From contig KL197790.1 in assembly GCA_000697665.1 (NCBI GenBank), positions 29,559-63,660 of the forward strand: DNA of 34,102 nt, written 5' to 3'. Below are positions 1 through 11,785 of the stretch, one piece after another. The notes under the pieces were generated by a model. That model ran no database searches. It saw only the letters and a list, made by a program, of their open reading frames with translations, and was not told where the DNA came from. The number at the start of each line of letters is the position of its first letter. Position 1 is the stretch's first letter. This stretch comes from Jaapia argillacea MUCL 33604 (lineage: Eukaryota > Basidiomycota > Agaricomycetes > Jaapiales > Jaapiaceae). Made by a program: the position numbers and the translations under genes.

Positions 1-735
1 GGCCATGGCTATGTGAAATCCATACAGATTTCACCATCAGGTAGGCCATGGCTAATTGAAATCCATACAGATTTCACCATCAGGTAGGCCGTGGCTAAGT
101 GAAATCCATACAGATTTCACCGTCGGGTAGGCCGTGGCTAATTGAAATCCGTACAGATTATTGGGTAGGCTGTGGCTAATTGAAATCAGTACAGATTTCA
201 CTATCGGGTAGGCCATGGCTAATTGAAATCTGTACAGATTTCACCATCAGGTAGGCAGTGGCTAAGTAAAATCCGTACAGATTTCACTGTCAGGTAGGCC
301 GTGGCTACTTGAAATCCGTACAGATTATTGGGTAGGCCGTGGCTAATTGAAATCCATACAGATTTCACCATTGGGTAGGCTGTGGCTAATTGAAATCTGC
401 ACAGATTTCACCATCAGGTAGGCCGTGGCTAATTGAAATCTGTACAGATTTCACCATCGGGTGGCTAATTGAAATCCGTACAGATTTCACCATCGGGTAG
501 GCCGTGGCTAATTGAAATCCGTACAGATTTCACCATCAGGTAGGCCATGGCTAATTGAAATCCATACAGATTTCACCATCAGGTAGGCCATGGCTAATTG
601 AAATCTGTACAGATTTCACCATCAGGTAGGCAGTGGCTAAGTAAAATCTGTACAGATTCACTGTCGGGTAGACCAAGGGTATGTGAAATCTGTACAGATT
701 CCACTGTCGGGTAGGGTGAGCATATATGACATCTG
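1..735. repeat. 43-bp minisatellite with palindromic core
   Basis: About 17 head-to-tail units. Unit starts at 1, 44, 87 and 130 give a 43-bp period; a few units (for example 130-167 and 297-334) are 38 bp because part of the TTTCACCATC segment is missing. Each unit reads roughly GGTAGGCCRTGGCTAATT followed by a dyad. The dyad is a perfect 18-bp palindrome, GAAATCTGTACAGATTTC, at 225-242, 435-452 and 600-617, and carries one or two mismatches elsewhere. The array runs off the left edge of the window, so its length is unknown. Short open frames inside it are by-products of the repetition. Confidence 0.95.
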
Positions 736-1010
736 TACTCAATGTCTCACCAGGTACACCATCTCTTAAGTGATATCTGTACAGATTTGACCCCTGGGTA
801 GACCACTCTCACAAGAGATCTGTATTGGGTGTCTTATCGGTTACACCATCTCTCAAGTCATATTTGTACAGATTCTACCTTTGGGTATACCACTCCCACA
901 CAGAATCTGTACCTCAGGTACACTGTGTCTTAGGCAATACAGATACCTCAGGTGGCTGTCGGGTACACCATCTCTATGGGAAATCTGTACACTCAGGTAT
1001 ACCTTAAGTT
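736..1010. repeat. Degenerate tail of the 43-bp array
   Basis: The motif TCTGTACAGATT and the spacer GGGTA(G/C)ACC recur here at irregular spacing and with many substitutions, for example around 775-790 and 865-880, with later variants near 907, 940 and 983. It looks like the decayed edge of the same array, as expected where array homogenisation fades. No gene is seen between 1010 and the start of transposase similarity near 1066. Confidence 0.75.
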
Positions 1011-2442
1011 AAGCAAAAAAGCGCTGAAGGGGCTCATCATGCCACATCCCCAACAGCCACTCCTCCACCTAAAGGGCTTGCATTGACTGCAATTGAACAA
1101 ATCATTGTAGATACCCCCTCTGAACCTGAACCTGAGCCCAAATCCACTCCCCCCGATCCTAGCTGACACATCAAAGCAACCTGTGAGGAGGTTGAAGACG
1201 AAGGTGACAGCCCATACAGTGTACGCTATGTAGATCCTTGTCCAATATCATGTGGGGTGAGGATCAGACCAGAGGAAACAAACTTTGATTTACTCCGAAA
1301 TGAAGAGGAGAGGACAGGTGCAGATATTTGGGCACCCTTTGCAGATGAAGATGAGTGGAAATTGGCTGAATGGTTGTTGAAGAATGTTGGTCAGAAGCAG
1401 ACTGATGCTGTCTTGAAGCTGCCTATCATGAATGCCCTGTGTTTTTCGTACCCAAACAGGTATTCATCTGGAGATTTATGTAGGTGTCATATCAAATGCA
1501 TCTGTCATATTCCAACAACCACTCTTTCTTGAAGAAAATTGATGGACTGCTCACACAGTCAATGCAGTGGATCCATGAAGTTGTCACCGTTGCTGGGGAT
1601 CAGGTTAGCAAGGACAGGAGGACATTGATGTCAGAGGAGCTTGAGTTATGGTGGCGAGATCCAGTTGAAGGTATTTGGGAGTTGATTGGGAACCCTATGT
1701 TCAAAGATCACCTTGCTTTCATTCCTGAGAGGGTATACCATGATCCAGAAGGGAAAGTTCACATCTTTGATGAGATGTGGATGGGTTACTGGTGGTGGGA
1801 TGTCCAGGTGAACTTGCTTCCTATCAGCCTCCTTCAACTCATGTCTGATTGGTTGGTCCAGCATAAATTGCCCCCAGGGACAACAGTAGCCCTGGTGATT
1901 CTTGCCTCAGACAAGACCAGGCTCACCCTTCTCCAAGAGGATCAGTCAGCATGGCCTGTCTATCTCAGTATTGGCAACATCGAGAAAGCTACTTGACGGA
2001 CTATCTCATCACAAGCAATGGTTCTTATCAGTTATCTCCCTGTTGCAAAGCTGGACTGCTTTACCTCAGACCACACCTGCCAGATTGTTGGTTACCACAT
2101 TTTTCATTACTGTATGCAGCAGCTTCTTCAGCCTCTCATTGAAGCTGGAACCAATGGTGTTGAGATGGTTTGTGCTGATGGGTGGGTTCACAGGGTGTTT
2201 CCGATCCTCACTGCATATGTCACAGATCACCCAGAGCAGTGTCTTGTTGCATGCTGCAAAGAAAACTTCTGTCCTGGATGTCCAGAACATCCAACAAAGT
2301 CTGGGGAGATTAACTTCAGCTTGGATTTCCATGAGCAGGAGTGCACATTTCACATCATTGAACACAAGATCAGTGGACGCTGGGTTGCTGCCTTCAAACA
2401 TGAAGGCCTATGTGCTGTTGATCATCCCTTCTGGTCTGATCT

Positions 2443-2452
2443 TCCACTTTGT
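2443..2452 (+). other. Internal deletion junction in the transposase
   Basis: Frame 2 follows the family up to FWSDLPLC, then homology continues in frame 0 at FVQWC. About 17-20 residues usual at this point are missing, and the missing length is not a multiple of three. In relatives this gap holds the DILHQ block with a probable catalytic Asp. That part is family knowledge and is not visible here. Confidence 0.6.
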
Positions 2453-3516
2453 CCAGTGGTGTATCTCCATAGCTGGAGCTGAAGAAATTGACGCTCGATT
2501 CCGAACTATGACCAACTATCCATCACTCCACCATTTCACTCATGGTATCTCCACTGTGACCCAATGGACTGGCCATGAGTTCAAGGAGATGGAGAGGATT
2601 TTTGTGAGCATCCTCTCAGGATGTGTCCATCCTGATGTTGTTTCTGCTGCTTGTGCACTGCTAGATTTCATCTACTATGCCGAGTTTGAGACTCATACAT
2701 CAGACACTCTCCACTTGATGGACAAGGCCCTTTGTGACTTTCATGAGAAGAAATTCTTTGTCCACCTTGGTATTTGCGATCACTTCAATATTCCTAAGCT
2801 TCACTATATGCAGCACTATATCGATCTTATCAAATCCCAGGGTTCTGCTGATGGTTTTACAACTGAAATCCCTCAGCACCTTCACATTGACTATGCAAAA
2901 AAGGCCTACCGAGCATCAAATCACAAAAACTATGTCATACAGATGACAAGGTGGCTTCAGCGACAAGAGAGCGCACATCAGTTTTCAGCATATCTTGAAT
3001 GCCAAGGTGTTATTGCAGAACAAGAGTCTCTGGGAGTGGGTAATCATGATGGGGGTAGTAATGAGAGTGATGTTGATGATGTTGACAGTGATGATGGTAT
3101 CGAGAGGCCTCCAGAAGTTCCAGCACATCCTGAATCCCCAACTTTTGAAGATGGTACCCTTCACCTCCCTCAAGCACCAACTCACCAGAATGTGTTTGTT
3201 ACAACACTTGTCTCAGACTATGGAGCAGAAGGGTTTCTCCCAGCTCTGACAACATACCTTTGTACCTCATCACACACCTCCTCCACCCCCTTCATTCAGC
3301 CCAATAGTTATAATCAGTTTGGAGTTTACTCCAAGATTACAGTCAAGCTTCCAAGAATACCAGTTGTCCATGATCAGAAAACCACTGCACTGATATGTGC
3401 AACTCCAAGAATTCCAGACACTTCACATAAAAAAGGTTCTCTAGCACAATTTGATACTATCCTTGTCAAGATAGATGGTCCTTTTGATGAGTGCATCAAA
3501 AATACTTGGCTTGAAG

Positions 3517-3568
3517 GTAGACTCTCTTTCATTTGATCAGATTGTTCCTAACAGCTATAAAACTTCAG
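3517..3568 (+). other. Intron in the transposase pseudogene (52 nt)
   Basis: A GT at 3517-3518 and AG at 3567-3568 splice the frame-0 exon ending NTWLE to the frame-1 exon starting LCVAQVKVIFDLP with one Gly codon across the junction. This restores the pattern expected in Plavaka proteins. A branch-point-like CTAAC lies at 3548-3552. Frame, length and branch site agree, so I read this as an intron and not a frameshift. Confidence 0.75.
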
Positions 3569-3925
3569 GACTCTGTGTTGCCCAAGTCAAGGTTATCTTT
3601 GACCTACCCCATCAACTGCAATCAACTCCAGAATGCCCACCTTTGGCCTACGTAGAGTGGTTCACTCCATTCCACTCTTATGACCCTTGGTCAGATCTAT
3701 TCTTTGTTTCACCATCTACACGGAACCATAGACATCATGCTGAAATTATTTCACTTGAGCATATTGTATGCAATTGTAATCTGGCTCCCTGGCCAGGTAC
3801 AAAGATCAATAGAGCATGGACAGCCCACAACATATTCAATGAGTGCCAATCCTTCTATCTGAATGTTTGGATAGACTTGTTTATGTTTTACTTCCTGTGC
3901 TGCGCTCACAATACAGTTATTTGAG

Positions 3926-4116
3926 TTTTGATGGAGGCTTCTCAATTTCTAGCCATGTTGGTCCAGATAGTTTCTCTAGGATTGTATGGGAATTCTGCAC
4001 AGATTCTGTAGCATAGATAGACCTACTGTGTGGTAGTCCTGCTCTATCATGCCTATCAAGTCAATATTGATGTTGCTTTCTTCTACAATACCAACATTAG
4101 CTATCTCCAGCTACAG
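3926..4116. other. Non-coding 3' flank of the Plavaka-like element
   Basis: No credible gene. At 3991-4010 the sequence AATTCTGCACAGATTCTGTA resembles the dyad core of the 1-1010 array, and a GATAGACC string follows at 4015-4022. It may be a remnant of the same repeat on the other side of the transposase. Confidence 0.35.
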
Positions 4117-4735
4117 TGTAAGGACCTTCTTATATCATATTCATGTTTTCCAGATGGTCTGTCCATCATCCCTCCACCTGTGAATGTCTTCCGCAATGCT
4201 AATCGAAGATAACCGACCATTTTCATCAGCCGAAACTTCAGATCCCTGCAATCCGCCCAAGATCCTGTCGAAATCCAATGGCACCTGGATGCAGAGGCTC
4301 AATTCTATAATTGTCTGCAGTGGAACATCAGCATCATTGCCATCATTGTTCTTGGGGCCATATCCTTTCTCACCAGTGTCTTCTACTGAGCCCAGGATTG
4401 GTCCAATTTTTGCCTCAATTTTGCCTCAAAACTGTGGGCAGGTCTTCAGGTATATCCTAGGAGCAACGGAGGTAACTTCGGTTGTTGTGAACGTGTCCGG
4501 TCCCTACCAGAACCCATCCTGACCCCACATTCCTTACTGACTCAGCACCTTTCTAATCCGTCTCAAGTGGCTGAAATGCTGTATTACTTGATATCTCTAT
4601 TCAGTCGCTCCTTATGCCTTACAGACCATGCAGGGCTCCTCTATCTATGCCCACAACCCTATGCTATGTGTATAAAGTCCTTACTGTGTTGTATACTTGA
4701 GTTCCTTAGTCTACCGTGAACAGAGAGAGCTTACA
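4117..4735 (+). repeat. Putative 5' LTR of gypsy element 1
   Basis: The segment starts TGTAAG and ends CTTACA, a perfect 6-bp terminal inverted repeat with the canonical TG...CA ends. It contains a TATA-like box and lies directly upstream of gag. No matching 3' LTR is seen in the window and no primer-binding site was recognised, so the boundaries are proposals. A short open frame at 4184-4522 falls inside and shows no recognisable domain. Confidence 0.45.
4671..4677 (+). promoter_or_regulatory. TATA-like box in the putative LTR
   Basis: TATAAAG, 64 bp before the proposed LTR end and upstream of the gag reading frame. Its position suits a U3 promoter. Confidence 0.45.
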
Positions 4736-4903
4736 CTGGTTCTTTCATTCGTGTGAAGACTACCTATTCTGGCTAGTGTTGCATGCCCAGGTTATTCCCT
4801 TGCCATGACATATTTTGAACCCTATCTGAATTCTCTGTTTTTGATTTAATCTCTGCTTCTTTGCTCTCATGCATCTCTGGGATTGTCTTCAGTCTGATCA
4901 ACC

Positions 4904-5734
4904 TTGGCAACTGTGATGTCTAAGAGCACCCACCCCCCAGCTTGCACCACCGCTTGTACTACTGCCCCCATCGCACTCAGTATGTGTTCCTGTGTAACGT
5001 GGGTTAGAAGTAAGTCCCTCACTTCCACTGTAGACATGCACCATGTCCAGGTGCCTACCCCTGAAGGTGGTCATTCCAATGACGAGAACTTACACTCTGA
5101 GCCTACCATGAGCCCTCGGCGTTCATTTGCTGAGGTAGTAACAGAGGGTGTGAATCCTCCTGCTTCCTGCAGGTTGGATAGAGTAGCTGCCATTGTCCCT
5201 CCTCGGGATGATGGCGCTATTGTAATTCTCAATAGTAATAATAAAAATAATGATTTATCTATTATTGCTGAGGGATCAGTGGGCACCAAGCCCATAAGTG
5301 AGTTTGAGAGGGCCTGTGATGATGATCACGGATGGACGCCTGTCAAATGAAAGGCCTGGAAGGCCAAATCACTCAAATCTTTGATAAGAGCTGGGAAGCC
5401 TTCCTCAGGAAATGAAATGAATAATGACCTTACCCAAAAAGGGAAAAAGGTCAAGAAGCCTCCCACTCCTCCCATCAATTACCAAAAACAAGTGATAGCC
5501 AAGGCTAATGCTTGTTTGAGTAAGGAGGAATTGAGTCGCATGAAATGGCACAAGGCCCAGAAAATGCAAATGCCTGATAATGGGGCTGAGACTGCCTCCT
5601 TCAGAGGGGAGGGACCTTCTGGAAAGAATAAAGGTCCGGACCCCTGTAACTTGGGAAACACCAATCTCAGTGACAGTGATTTGGACATTGAGGCACAGAA
5701 AGTCACCATGGCCAATTGGAAACTGAGAGGCTAA
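4904..5734 (+). pseudogene. Gag N-terminal region, gypsy element 1
   Basis: One frame with a single TGA at 5348-5350 (K-stop-K, where Arg would fit). It contains SFAEVV and GWTPVK, then a Lys-rich segment, RGEGPSGKNK, and DSDLDIEAQ near the end. I recognise this series of low-complexity blocks from the N-terminal part of gag in basidiomycete gypsy elements. The next gag portion is in a different frame, so there is an indel between 5734 and 5916. There is no domain with a known catalytic role; the region would be structural, upstream of the capsid-like part. Confidence 0.6.
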
Positions 5735-5889
5735 TCAGAAATTTGAATTCACTTTGGAGGATGAACCAGAGCGAGGATCTGCTGCAGATCACTCATCTCC
5801 TGTGCAATGAAACACTCAGGGATTTTGGCTTGACCCAGTATCTATTGAACTCCAGAAAGAACTGGATGAGGCAAACATTGTAGAGCTAG

Positions 5890-7943
5890 ATTGGCCCAAT
5901 TACTGAGGAACCATCATGTGTTGGGCAGGGAAATCTGACTTTGATAAGAAGCCTTCCATAAATGGTAACTCATCTGCTGATAAAGCAGCTGCTGTATCTG
6001 TTGTGTCGGTTCCTCAGCATTCGAAGCTGAAATCCAAGTGTCCTCGAGCTCCAGCTAAATCCGTCCCCCCTCCTAGCAATAGTGAGGAGGAGGATAATTT
6101 TATTAATCAATCTGAGAGTGAACCTATCTGCCCTAAGAAGCGGAAGGAGCATCTGGGGAAAGCAAGTGGAGGGCGACGTTCTGGAAGTAAGAATCCAGAA
6201 CCCCCTAGCAAATGATCTGTATTGAGATTGTTATTCCCTCAAAACCGGGGTGATTTGCCTTTGGACTCCCCCTCCTCCACCAATCTGTTGGTTTCAGGGT
6301 CGGATTCCAGTGATTCAAGTGATGGATCTGATGATCCTGATCCTAAACCCCGGAAGCACAGTAAAAAGTGCAAATCTAAGAAGAAGACCCATAGTAGGAT
6401 TAAGCCTCATGAGCCCACTGTCTATAACGGTGCGGCTGATGCTACGATCTATGTGAAATTTGTTCACGACTCCTGGGACTACTGCTCAGATAGGGAAATT
6501 GAGAAATCTAAGCGAGTTAGATATGTATCTCATTTCTTATCTGGCACTGCACTCAAATACTACACTGTTGTGGTGTCGAGATCAAGCAGTGAATGGTCCC
6601 TTTTGAAGTTTTTCAAGGGATTATTTGATTATTGCTTCTCTAAGAATTTTAGGCAGATGCAAAGGACTGAGTTGAGGAGGTGTAATCAAGGATCTTTGTC
6701 AGTCCGTGAATACGCCCATAAACTACTGGTCTACTTCAAAATAATTGGTATGATTGGGAAAAGCAAGCAGGTTGACAAGCTATGGAATGGCTTGTGTCAT
6801 GATATCCAGTCTCAATTATGGAAAGCCTACCTCAATCCCGAAACGGCATCTTGGGAGAAGGTAGTTGAGGTAGCTGAAATTATTGAGAAGGCTGAATCCG
6901 TTGATCACGGCAGTAGAAGTCATAACAATAATATTGGACCATCAAACCCTAAGCCTAGAGGGCCAGGGGGCAGCAGAAATGGGCAGAGTTCGTTCAGACT
7001 GAAGCCCAGTAATGAGCATTCCAGAAAAGGCAACCATTCTGTCAATTCTGGTAATGCGCATCATCAGAACCAGGGGAGTGGTAACAGGACTGCTAACAGA
7101 GGCAATTCATCCCATCAATCTGGTTCTCGCATGTTGACTAGTAAACCTTCGCTCTCAGACAAAGAGAAGAAGGAATTCATGGCCTCTGGGAAATGCTTTA
7201 AGTGCAGACACGAGGGCCACTTGGCTCGCAACTGTACTCAAGATAATTATGTGAAGTCTGCTACTGCAACCATCAATGAGGTTGAATTAAATGCTGTCTA
7301 CATCCTTGAGGATGAGTGGGTTAAGAATTCTAGATATGCCTACTCGCATTTGGCACCTAGAGAGTCTTGGAAGAATCGAAGATTGACTCCAGTGCCCATA
7401 GGCAGACCATTAGCTGTTAGAGCCGCCCATATTCTCTCTCGCGAATCTCCCTACCTGGGGGATGAGGGGAATGGGGTTAGGTTTCCTGGCGAAATGGAGT
7501 CCCTGGATCGATTCTTAGTCTACAGAGTCTTTCTGGGGGACACTTTCTGTATTATTGATACTACCAATCACATGGATACAATAATTAAGGAAGAACTGCT
7601 ACTCAATCTGGATTTTCCCCTCGCTATCTGGTATGGAGAGCATAGGACTGGGGAGTACAAGTGTACCAGTTGGTGGATTGGACCTACTGATAATCACTTC
7701 CCAAGGGATAGCCTTATGGGGACCCCTGTACAGGATAGAGTGGAAATGCTTCTACAAAAGCACGCACCTTATGTGGGGGACCCTTATTCATGGTGGGGCC
7801 ACCAGGAATATAATCAGTTCCGATGCCATATAGAAAATGGTCAGTTTTTGGTACAGGACAGATTCTGGGATCAGGTTATTCCCCTTCCCCTGGAAATCAC
7901 CTATTGCCTGAAATATGACATAGTAGGGTGGTTAAACACTTAA
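5890..7943 (+). pseudogene. Gag (capsid and zinc knuckle), gypsy element 1
   Basis: The frame is interrupted by a TGA at 6213-6215. An acidic and basic linker (Ser/Asp run, then a Lys/Arg-rich stretch) precedes a retrotransposon-gag-type helical domain at about 6425-6900, with FLSGTALKYY and SVREYAHKLL. A CCHC knuckle CFKCRHEGHLARNC follows at about 7195-7236. Its spacing is C-x2-C-x4-H-x4-C, the usual nucleic-acid-binding form. After the knuckle the frame continues about 235 residues without a domain I can name and ends at TAA 7941-7943, in what is otherwise the same frame as pol. Gag would package element RNA into cytoplasmic particles. Confidence 0.85.
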
Positions 7944-10565
7944 TATTAGGAAACCTGGAGACTTCCTGTGTATTGGGAAGGTCCTATGCATATTGATGCA
8001 TTATTCTACCCCAAGGAGAACTTACCTTCAGTAGGGGAATCCGCTCATCCCTCAAGAATGCGGGAGAGACCTAATATTTGGGGACACAGTCTGGTTGAGC
8101 TAGTAATTGAATTAAGTTTGGTGAATATCGAACCTACCTCCTACAAGGCCCTGGAATGAAACTCCTCATCGACTCAGGATTTTCGAAGGGTGATTCTGAG
8201 TCCCCTCATCATAGTAGTACAAATTGAGGGGTCTCCAGCATGTGCCTTGCTGGATTCGGGATCACTAACGGATTTTATGGCTACCCATTTAGTGGATCAA
8301 TTAAAGATTCGCAAAAAGGAGTTGGAGAAACCCTTACCTGTTCAATTGGCTGCTCAAGGCTCCAGGATGAAAGTCAACTGGGGTGCTACAGCCAATTTCA
8401 GCTATCAGGGAATTAACTGTGAATGATACTTTGATGTGGTGAACATCCAGAATTATGATTTAATCCTGGGAACACTGTTTCTGTTTCAGTTTAAAGTCTC
8501 AATAGGATTAAATCCCCCGAGTGTGATAGTGGGTAGTAACTCATCTTTACCTCTGAAGGGGATGTCCATCAGAGTCCTGGAATTGAGAGTGGCAGATATT
8601 TACCATGAATCACTGGATCAAGTCTGGAAGGACTTGATGCAGTATGCTCTTCTGGTGTGCCTGGATGGAAAGGAGGCCCCCCTCCCACCATTCAGGGATA
8701 TTAACCATGAGATTCCATTGAAAACCAAGAATGCTGCTTACCATTGGAGGCCTGCTAAATGTCCAGATGCCCATAGGGCTAATTGGATTGAGAAGCGGGA
8801 CTCTTACCTTTGTAGTGGTCGGTGGGAGGTGTCAAATGCCTGGAATGCGAGTCCTATGCTTCTATTAACAAAGCCTGGGACTGGAGTGAAGGGTATACCA
8901 CCCCAGCTACATATAGCAGTCGATTTGAGGGAGAGGAATGCCAATACTGAGAAGCTTACTACCCTGCTTCCCAATATAGAAGGCATACTTCGGCGTGTTG
9001 TGTGGAAGAAGTACCAATCAATCCTTGATCAAAAAGATGCTTACAAGCAGGTTCGTATTGTCCCCAAACATGTTGATTGGATGGCAATGATGACACTGGA
9101 TGGAAATATGGTTTCCTTGGTTGTGCAGCAAGGGGATTGTAATGCCCCTGCTACCTTCCAATCCTTAATGAACTATATATTTGCACCCCATCTGGCTGTA
9201 TTTATGGACATTTATTTAGATGATATTATTGTCTACACAGACACACTCGAGGAGCATGTCCAGGTAATACATATTATTATAGACATACTTAAGAAAGAGA
9301 AACTGTACCTCAGTTCTTTGAAGATCCACTTCCTCTGCAAGGAACTAAAGATCTTGGGCCAAATTGTCAACGATGAGGGGATTTGTATGGACCCTAATAA
9401 GGTTGACAATGTGTTAGCATGGAAAACCCCAACGAACCAGGACCTCTTGCAAGGTTTCCTTGGGTTGGTAGGATATTTGGTGGAGGACTTACCTTCCATG
9501 TGGATTCCTATGGGTACTCTGTCAGCTCTGACAGGGGATGCTTCTTCATTTCGATGGGGACCTACTGAGCAAAGGGCTTTCGAGGAGGTTAAATCATTAG
9601 TCCATGCATGTTGGGAACACTGCTGGAAACCTTTGGATTACTCACCTGAGGCCAATCCTATTTGGCTTGTCACTGGCTGGTTGCATGGGGGGTTGTCCAG
9701 GGTGGTGAGCCAGCGGAAGGATTTTAAAAGTGCTCGGGTAGCGGCTTTTTACTCTGCCAAGCTGAATACAACTCAGTTGAATTATCCAGTTCATGAAATT
9801 GAGATGCTCGCTGGAGTAGAGGCGATGCTGAGACATTGCAACATACTCCAGGGAGCCTCCTTCACCTGGTTAACAGATCACAAAGGGCTAACTCACCTGA
9901 TGACCCAATTGAAGCTTTCGGGACAGCAGGTTTGTTGGCTTGAGAAGATCACTGAGTTTGATTTTACTGTGAAGTATGTCCCCAGGACTGAGAATGTCCT
10001 GGCAGATGCTCTTTTGAGGATCTACACAAATGATGCCCCAGGCACCGTTAGATCGCAGAGTGAATACACTTACCATGATGAGGACCTTAACTCTGGTCTG
10101 GAGGGCGTGAGGATTTCAATCCTTCTCATAGTAGGAGTGGAGGCTATGGTGATTGTGCCAGTATTGCCCCCTGAATCGGGTTGCCTGGAGACTGCCAAGG
10201 AGTTTGCCAAGTGTATAAAGTGTGTGCATCTGCGGGTTACCCCAAAAGATGCACAGGAGGGTGCAAGGGTACAACCCAAAAGCACAGAGTCTGAATCTGT
10301 GAAGTCAAAACCAACAAAGGTTAAAGACACGCAAGACACAGATCAGTTAGCCGATCATATCACCAAAGTCCAAAATGAAATCGCGGGAATTTTAGAAGCC
10401 GTGCCAAAGGCTGATAAGATATCCAATGCGGATTTGGGACTTGTTAGCCTGGTGATGTCAATTACTGGCATTGATCTAATCTCTGAGATAAAGGGCCGCT
10501 ACGGCGAGGACCCATTCTTCAAGATTATACTAGCAGATTCTCCCATTACAAGAACTTCAGTGTGA
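7944..10565 (+). pseudogene. Protease, reverse transcriptase, RNase H, gypsy element 1
   Basis: Frame 0 continues from gag. Stops are TAG just after gag, TGA at 8157-8159 and TGA at 8424-8426; the latter two sit where relatives have Arg. Aspartic protease motif ALLDSGS has its Asp at 8253-8255. RT shows WEVSNAWNASPMLLL, DLRERN, QQGDCNAPATFQ and the catalytic YLDDI at 9213-9227. RNase H keeps HEIEMLAG and TDHKGL, but the first catalytic Asp (VTDG in relatives) reads VTGW, with GGC at 9675-9677. Activity is therefore doubtful even without the stops. A Lys/Glu-rich spacer follows, and the frame closes at 10563-10565. Confidence 0.9.
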
Positions 10566-11785
10566 CTGAAGGACTAGTACATATGCAGTTACCTGATCAG
10601 ACTCTTTTATGTGTTCCTGATCTTATGGTAAATGGGTGTAAGGTGAGGGAAATTGTTGTACAACAAGCCCATACCTTGTTAGCTCATTTGGGAGCAATCA
10701 AGACCCTAGAATTTTTAAGGGATCATGTGTGATGGAAGGGAATGGTCCCTTATGTGAAGGCTTATTGCAAATTGTGCACAACTTGTGCCACATGTAAGCC
10801 TAGCCATCCACGGCCTTACAGCCTTCTTAACTCACCCAAGGTTCCTACTAGACCTTGGGAGGTTATTGGAATAGATTTCATCAGACCGTTTCCTGAGTTC
10901 TCTAACAGGGATGGAACTTTTGATATGATCACAGTGGTAATTGATTTATTCACCGTGATGGTGCACCTTATTCCCAGCCACAATAACTACAAGGCCTGGG
11001 AGGTAGTGGAATCATTCTACTCTGAAATATTCAGGCATCATGGTCTCCCCACCACCATAATCAGTGACAGAGATGTGCTATTTACTAGCACTTTCTGGGA
11101 GAGACTCCATCAATTAACTGGTGTTGATCTCAGGATGTCCAGTACTCATCAACCCAACACGGATGGATCCACTGAGTGAACAAATAAGGTTGTGGGACAG
11201 ATGTGTTGACAGATCATCAGTCCCAAGCAGACCAATTGGGTCACTCAGCTTCCCTCGATCGAGTTTGCCATTAATTTGGCTCAATCTTCTTTGACCGGCT
11301 TTGCCCCATTCTTTCTTAATACAGGTCAAATGCCTCAGGCAATTGACTGGCAAGATCCTGGTCCAGCTGAATATCCTGGTATCTGCACCTTCACCAGCAA
11401 ATGAAGCTGGCCATTATGAGTGCTCATGATAGTATTATATCTGCCTGGGTTAAGCAGACCTGGGGGGCTAATAGAAAGCATTGTCCCTCTCCCTTCAAGG
11501 AGTAGGACTTCATTTACTTGTCCACTAAGAATATTTCCTACCCAAAGGGGCTAGCTAGGAAACTAGTACCTAAGTGGATTGGACCTTACAGAATCACGTG
11601 GGACTTTGGTAATAATTCCTACAAGGTTGATTTGTCTGCAGATCTGAAGCAATGGGGAGTTCACAACATTTTCCACATGTCCCTCCTCTGAGTTTTTCAT
11701 CCCAATGATGATCGACTGTTCCCTGGGCAATTAGATGCTCAGATAATTAATCCTGAGGCTCAATCTACACTTCCATAGCTTGGTT
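10566..11785 (+). pseudogene. Integrase N-terminal and core domains, gypsy element 1
   Basis: Frame 2 from about 10548: an HHCC zinc-binding motif (HTLLAH ... CKLCTTC), broken by TGA at 10730-10732 in place of a Trp. The DDE core follows with GIDFIRPF (Asp), IISDRD (Asp) and HQPNTDGSTE (Glu). TGA codons at 11177-11179 and 11207-11209 sit at Arg positions. After a frame change near 11400, frame 1 carries YLSTKN, PKWIGPYRI and HNIFHMSLL, with another TGA at 11689-11691 where Arg is usual, then PNDDRLFPG. Homology stops at about 11780 and resumes at 12637 beyond an insertion. Confidence 0.85.

Larger units (their letters stand above)
1066..3925 (+). pseudogene. Plavaka-like DNA transposase, broken
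   Basis: Similarity to basidiomycete Plavaka transposases (RNase H-fold DDE family) is carried in several frames. An N-terminal acidic stretch (1066-1256) leads to WAPFADEDEWKLAEWL (about 1329-1376). Frame 2 then carries SDKTRLTLL and [10 protein letters not shown] up to 1993, then [16 protein letters not shown] and CPGCPEHP up to about 2450. Frame 0 resumes with [29 protein letters not shown] and [14 protein letters not shown]. The C-terminal part, LAYVEWFTPF, lies in frame 1 to 3924. Breaks: TGA at 1164-1166 and 1994-1996, both where relatives carry Arg; a deletion with frameshift near 2443-2452; an unresolved frame change near 1435-1520 (intron or indel). Relatives have an Asp-containing block (DILHQ type) at the 2443-2452 deletion, so the protein should be inactive. 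No terminal inverted repeats were identified. Confidence 0.85.

Noticed and set aside
1-735. CRISPR array
   Set aside because: Units are nearly identical over their full length with no unique spacers, and the setting is eukaryotic.
2066-2401. Minus-strand 111-residue ORF
   Set aside because: It is the antisense shadow of the conserved transposase segment with VCADG and [11 protein letters not shown].
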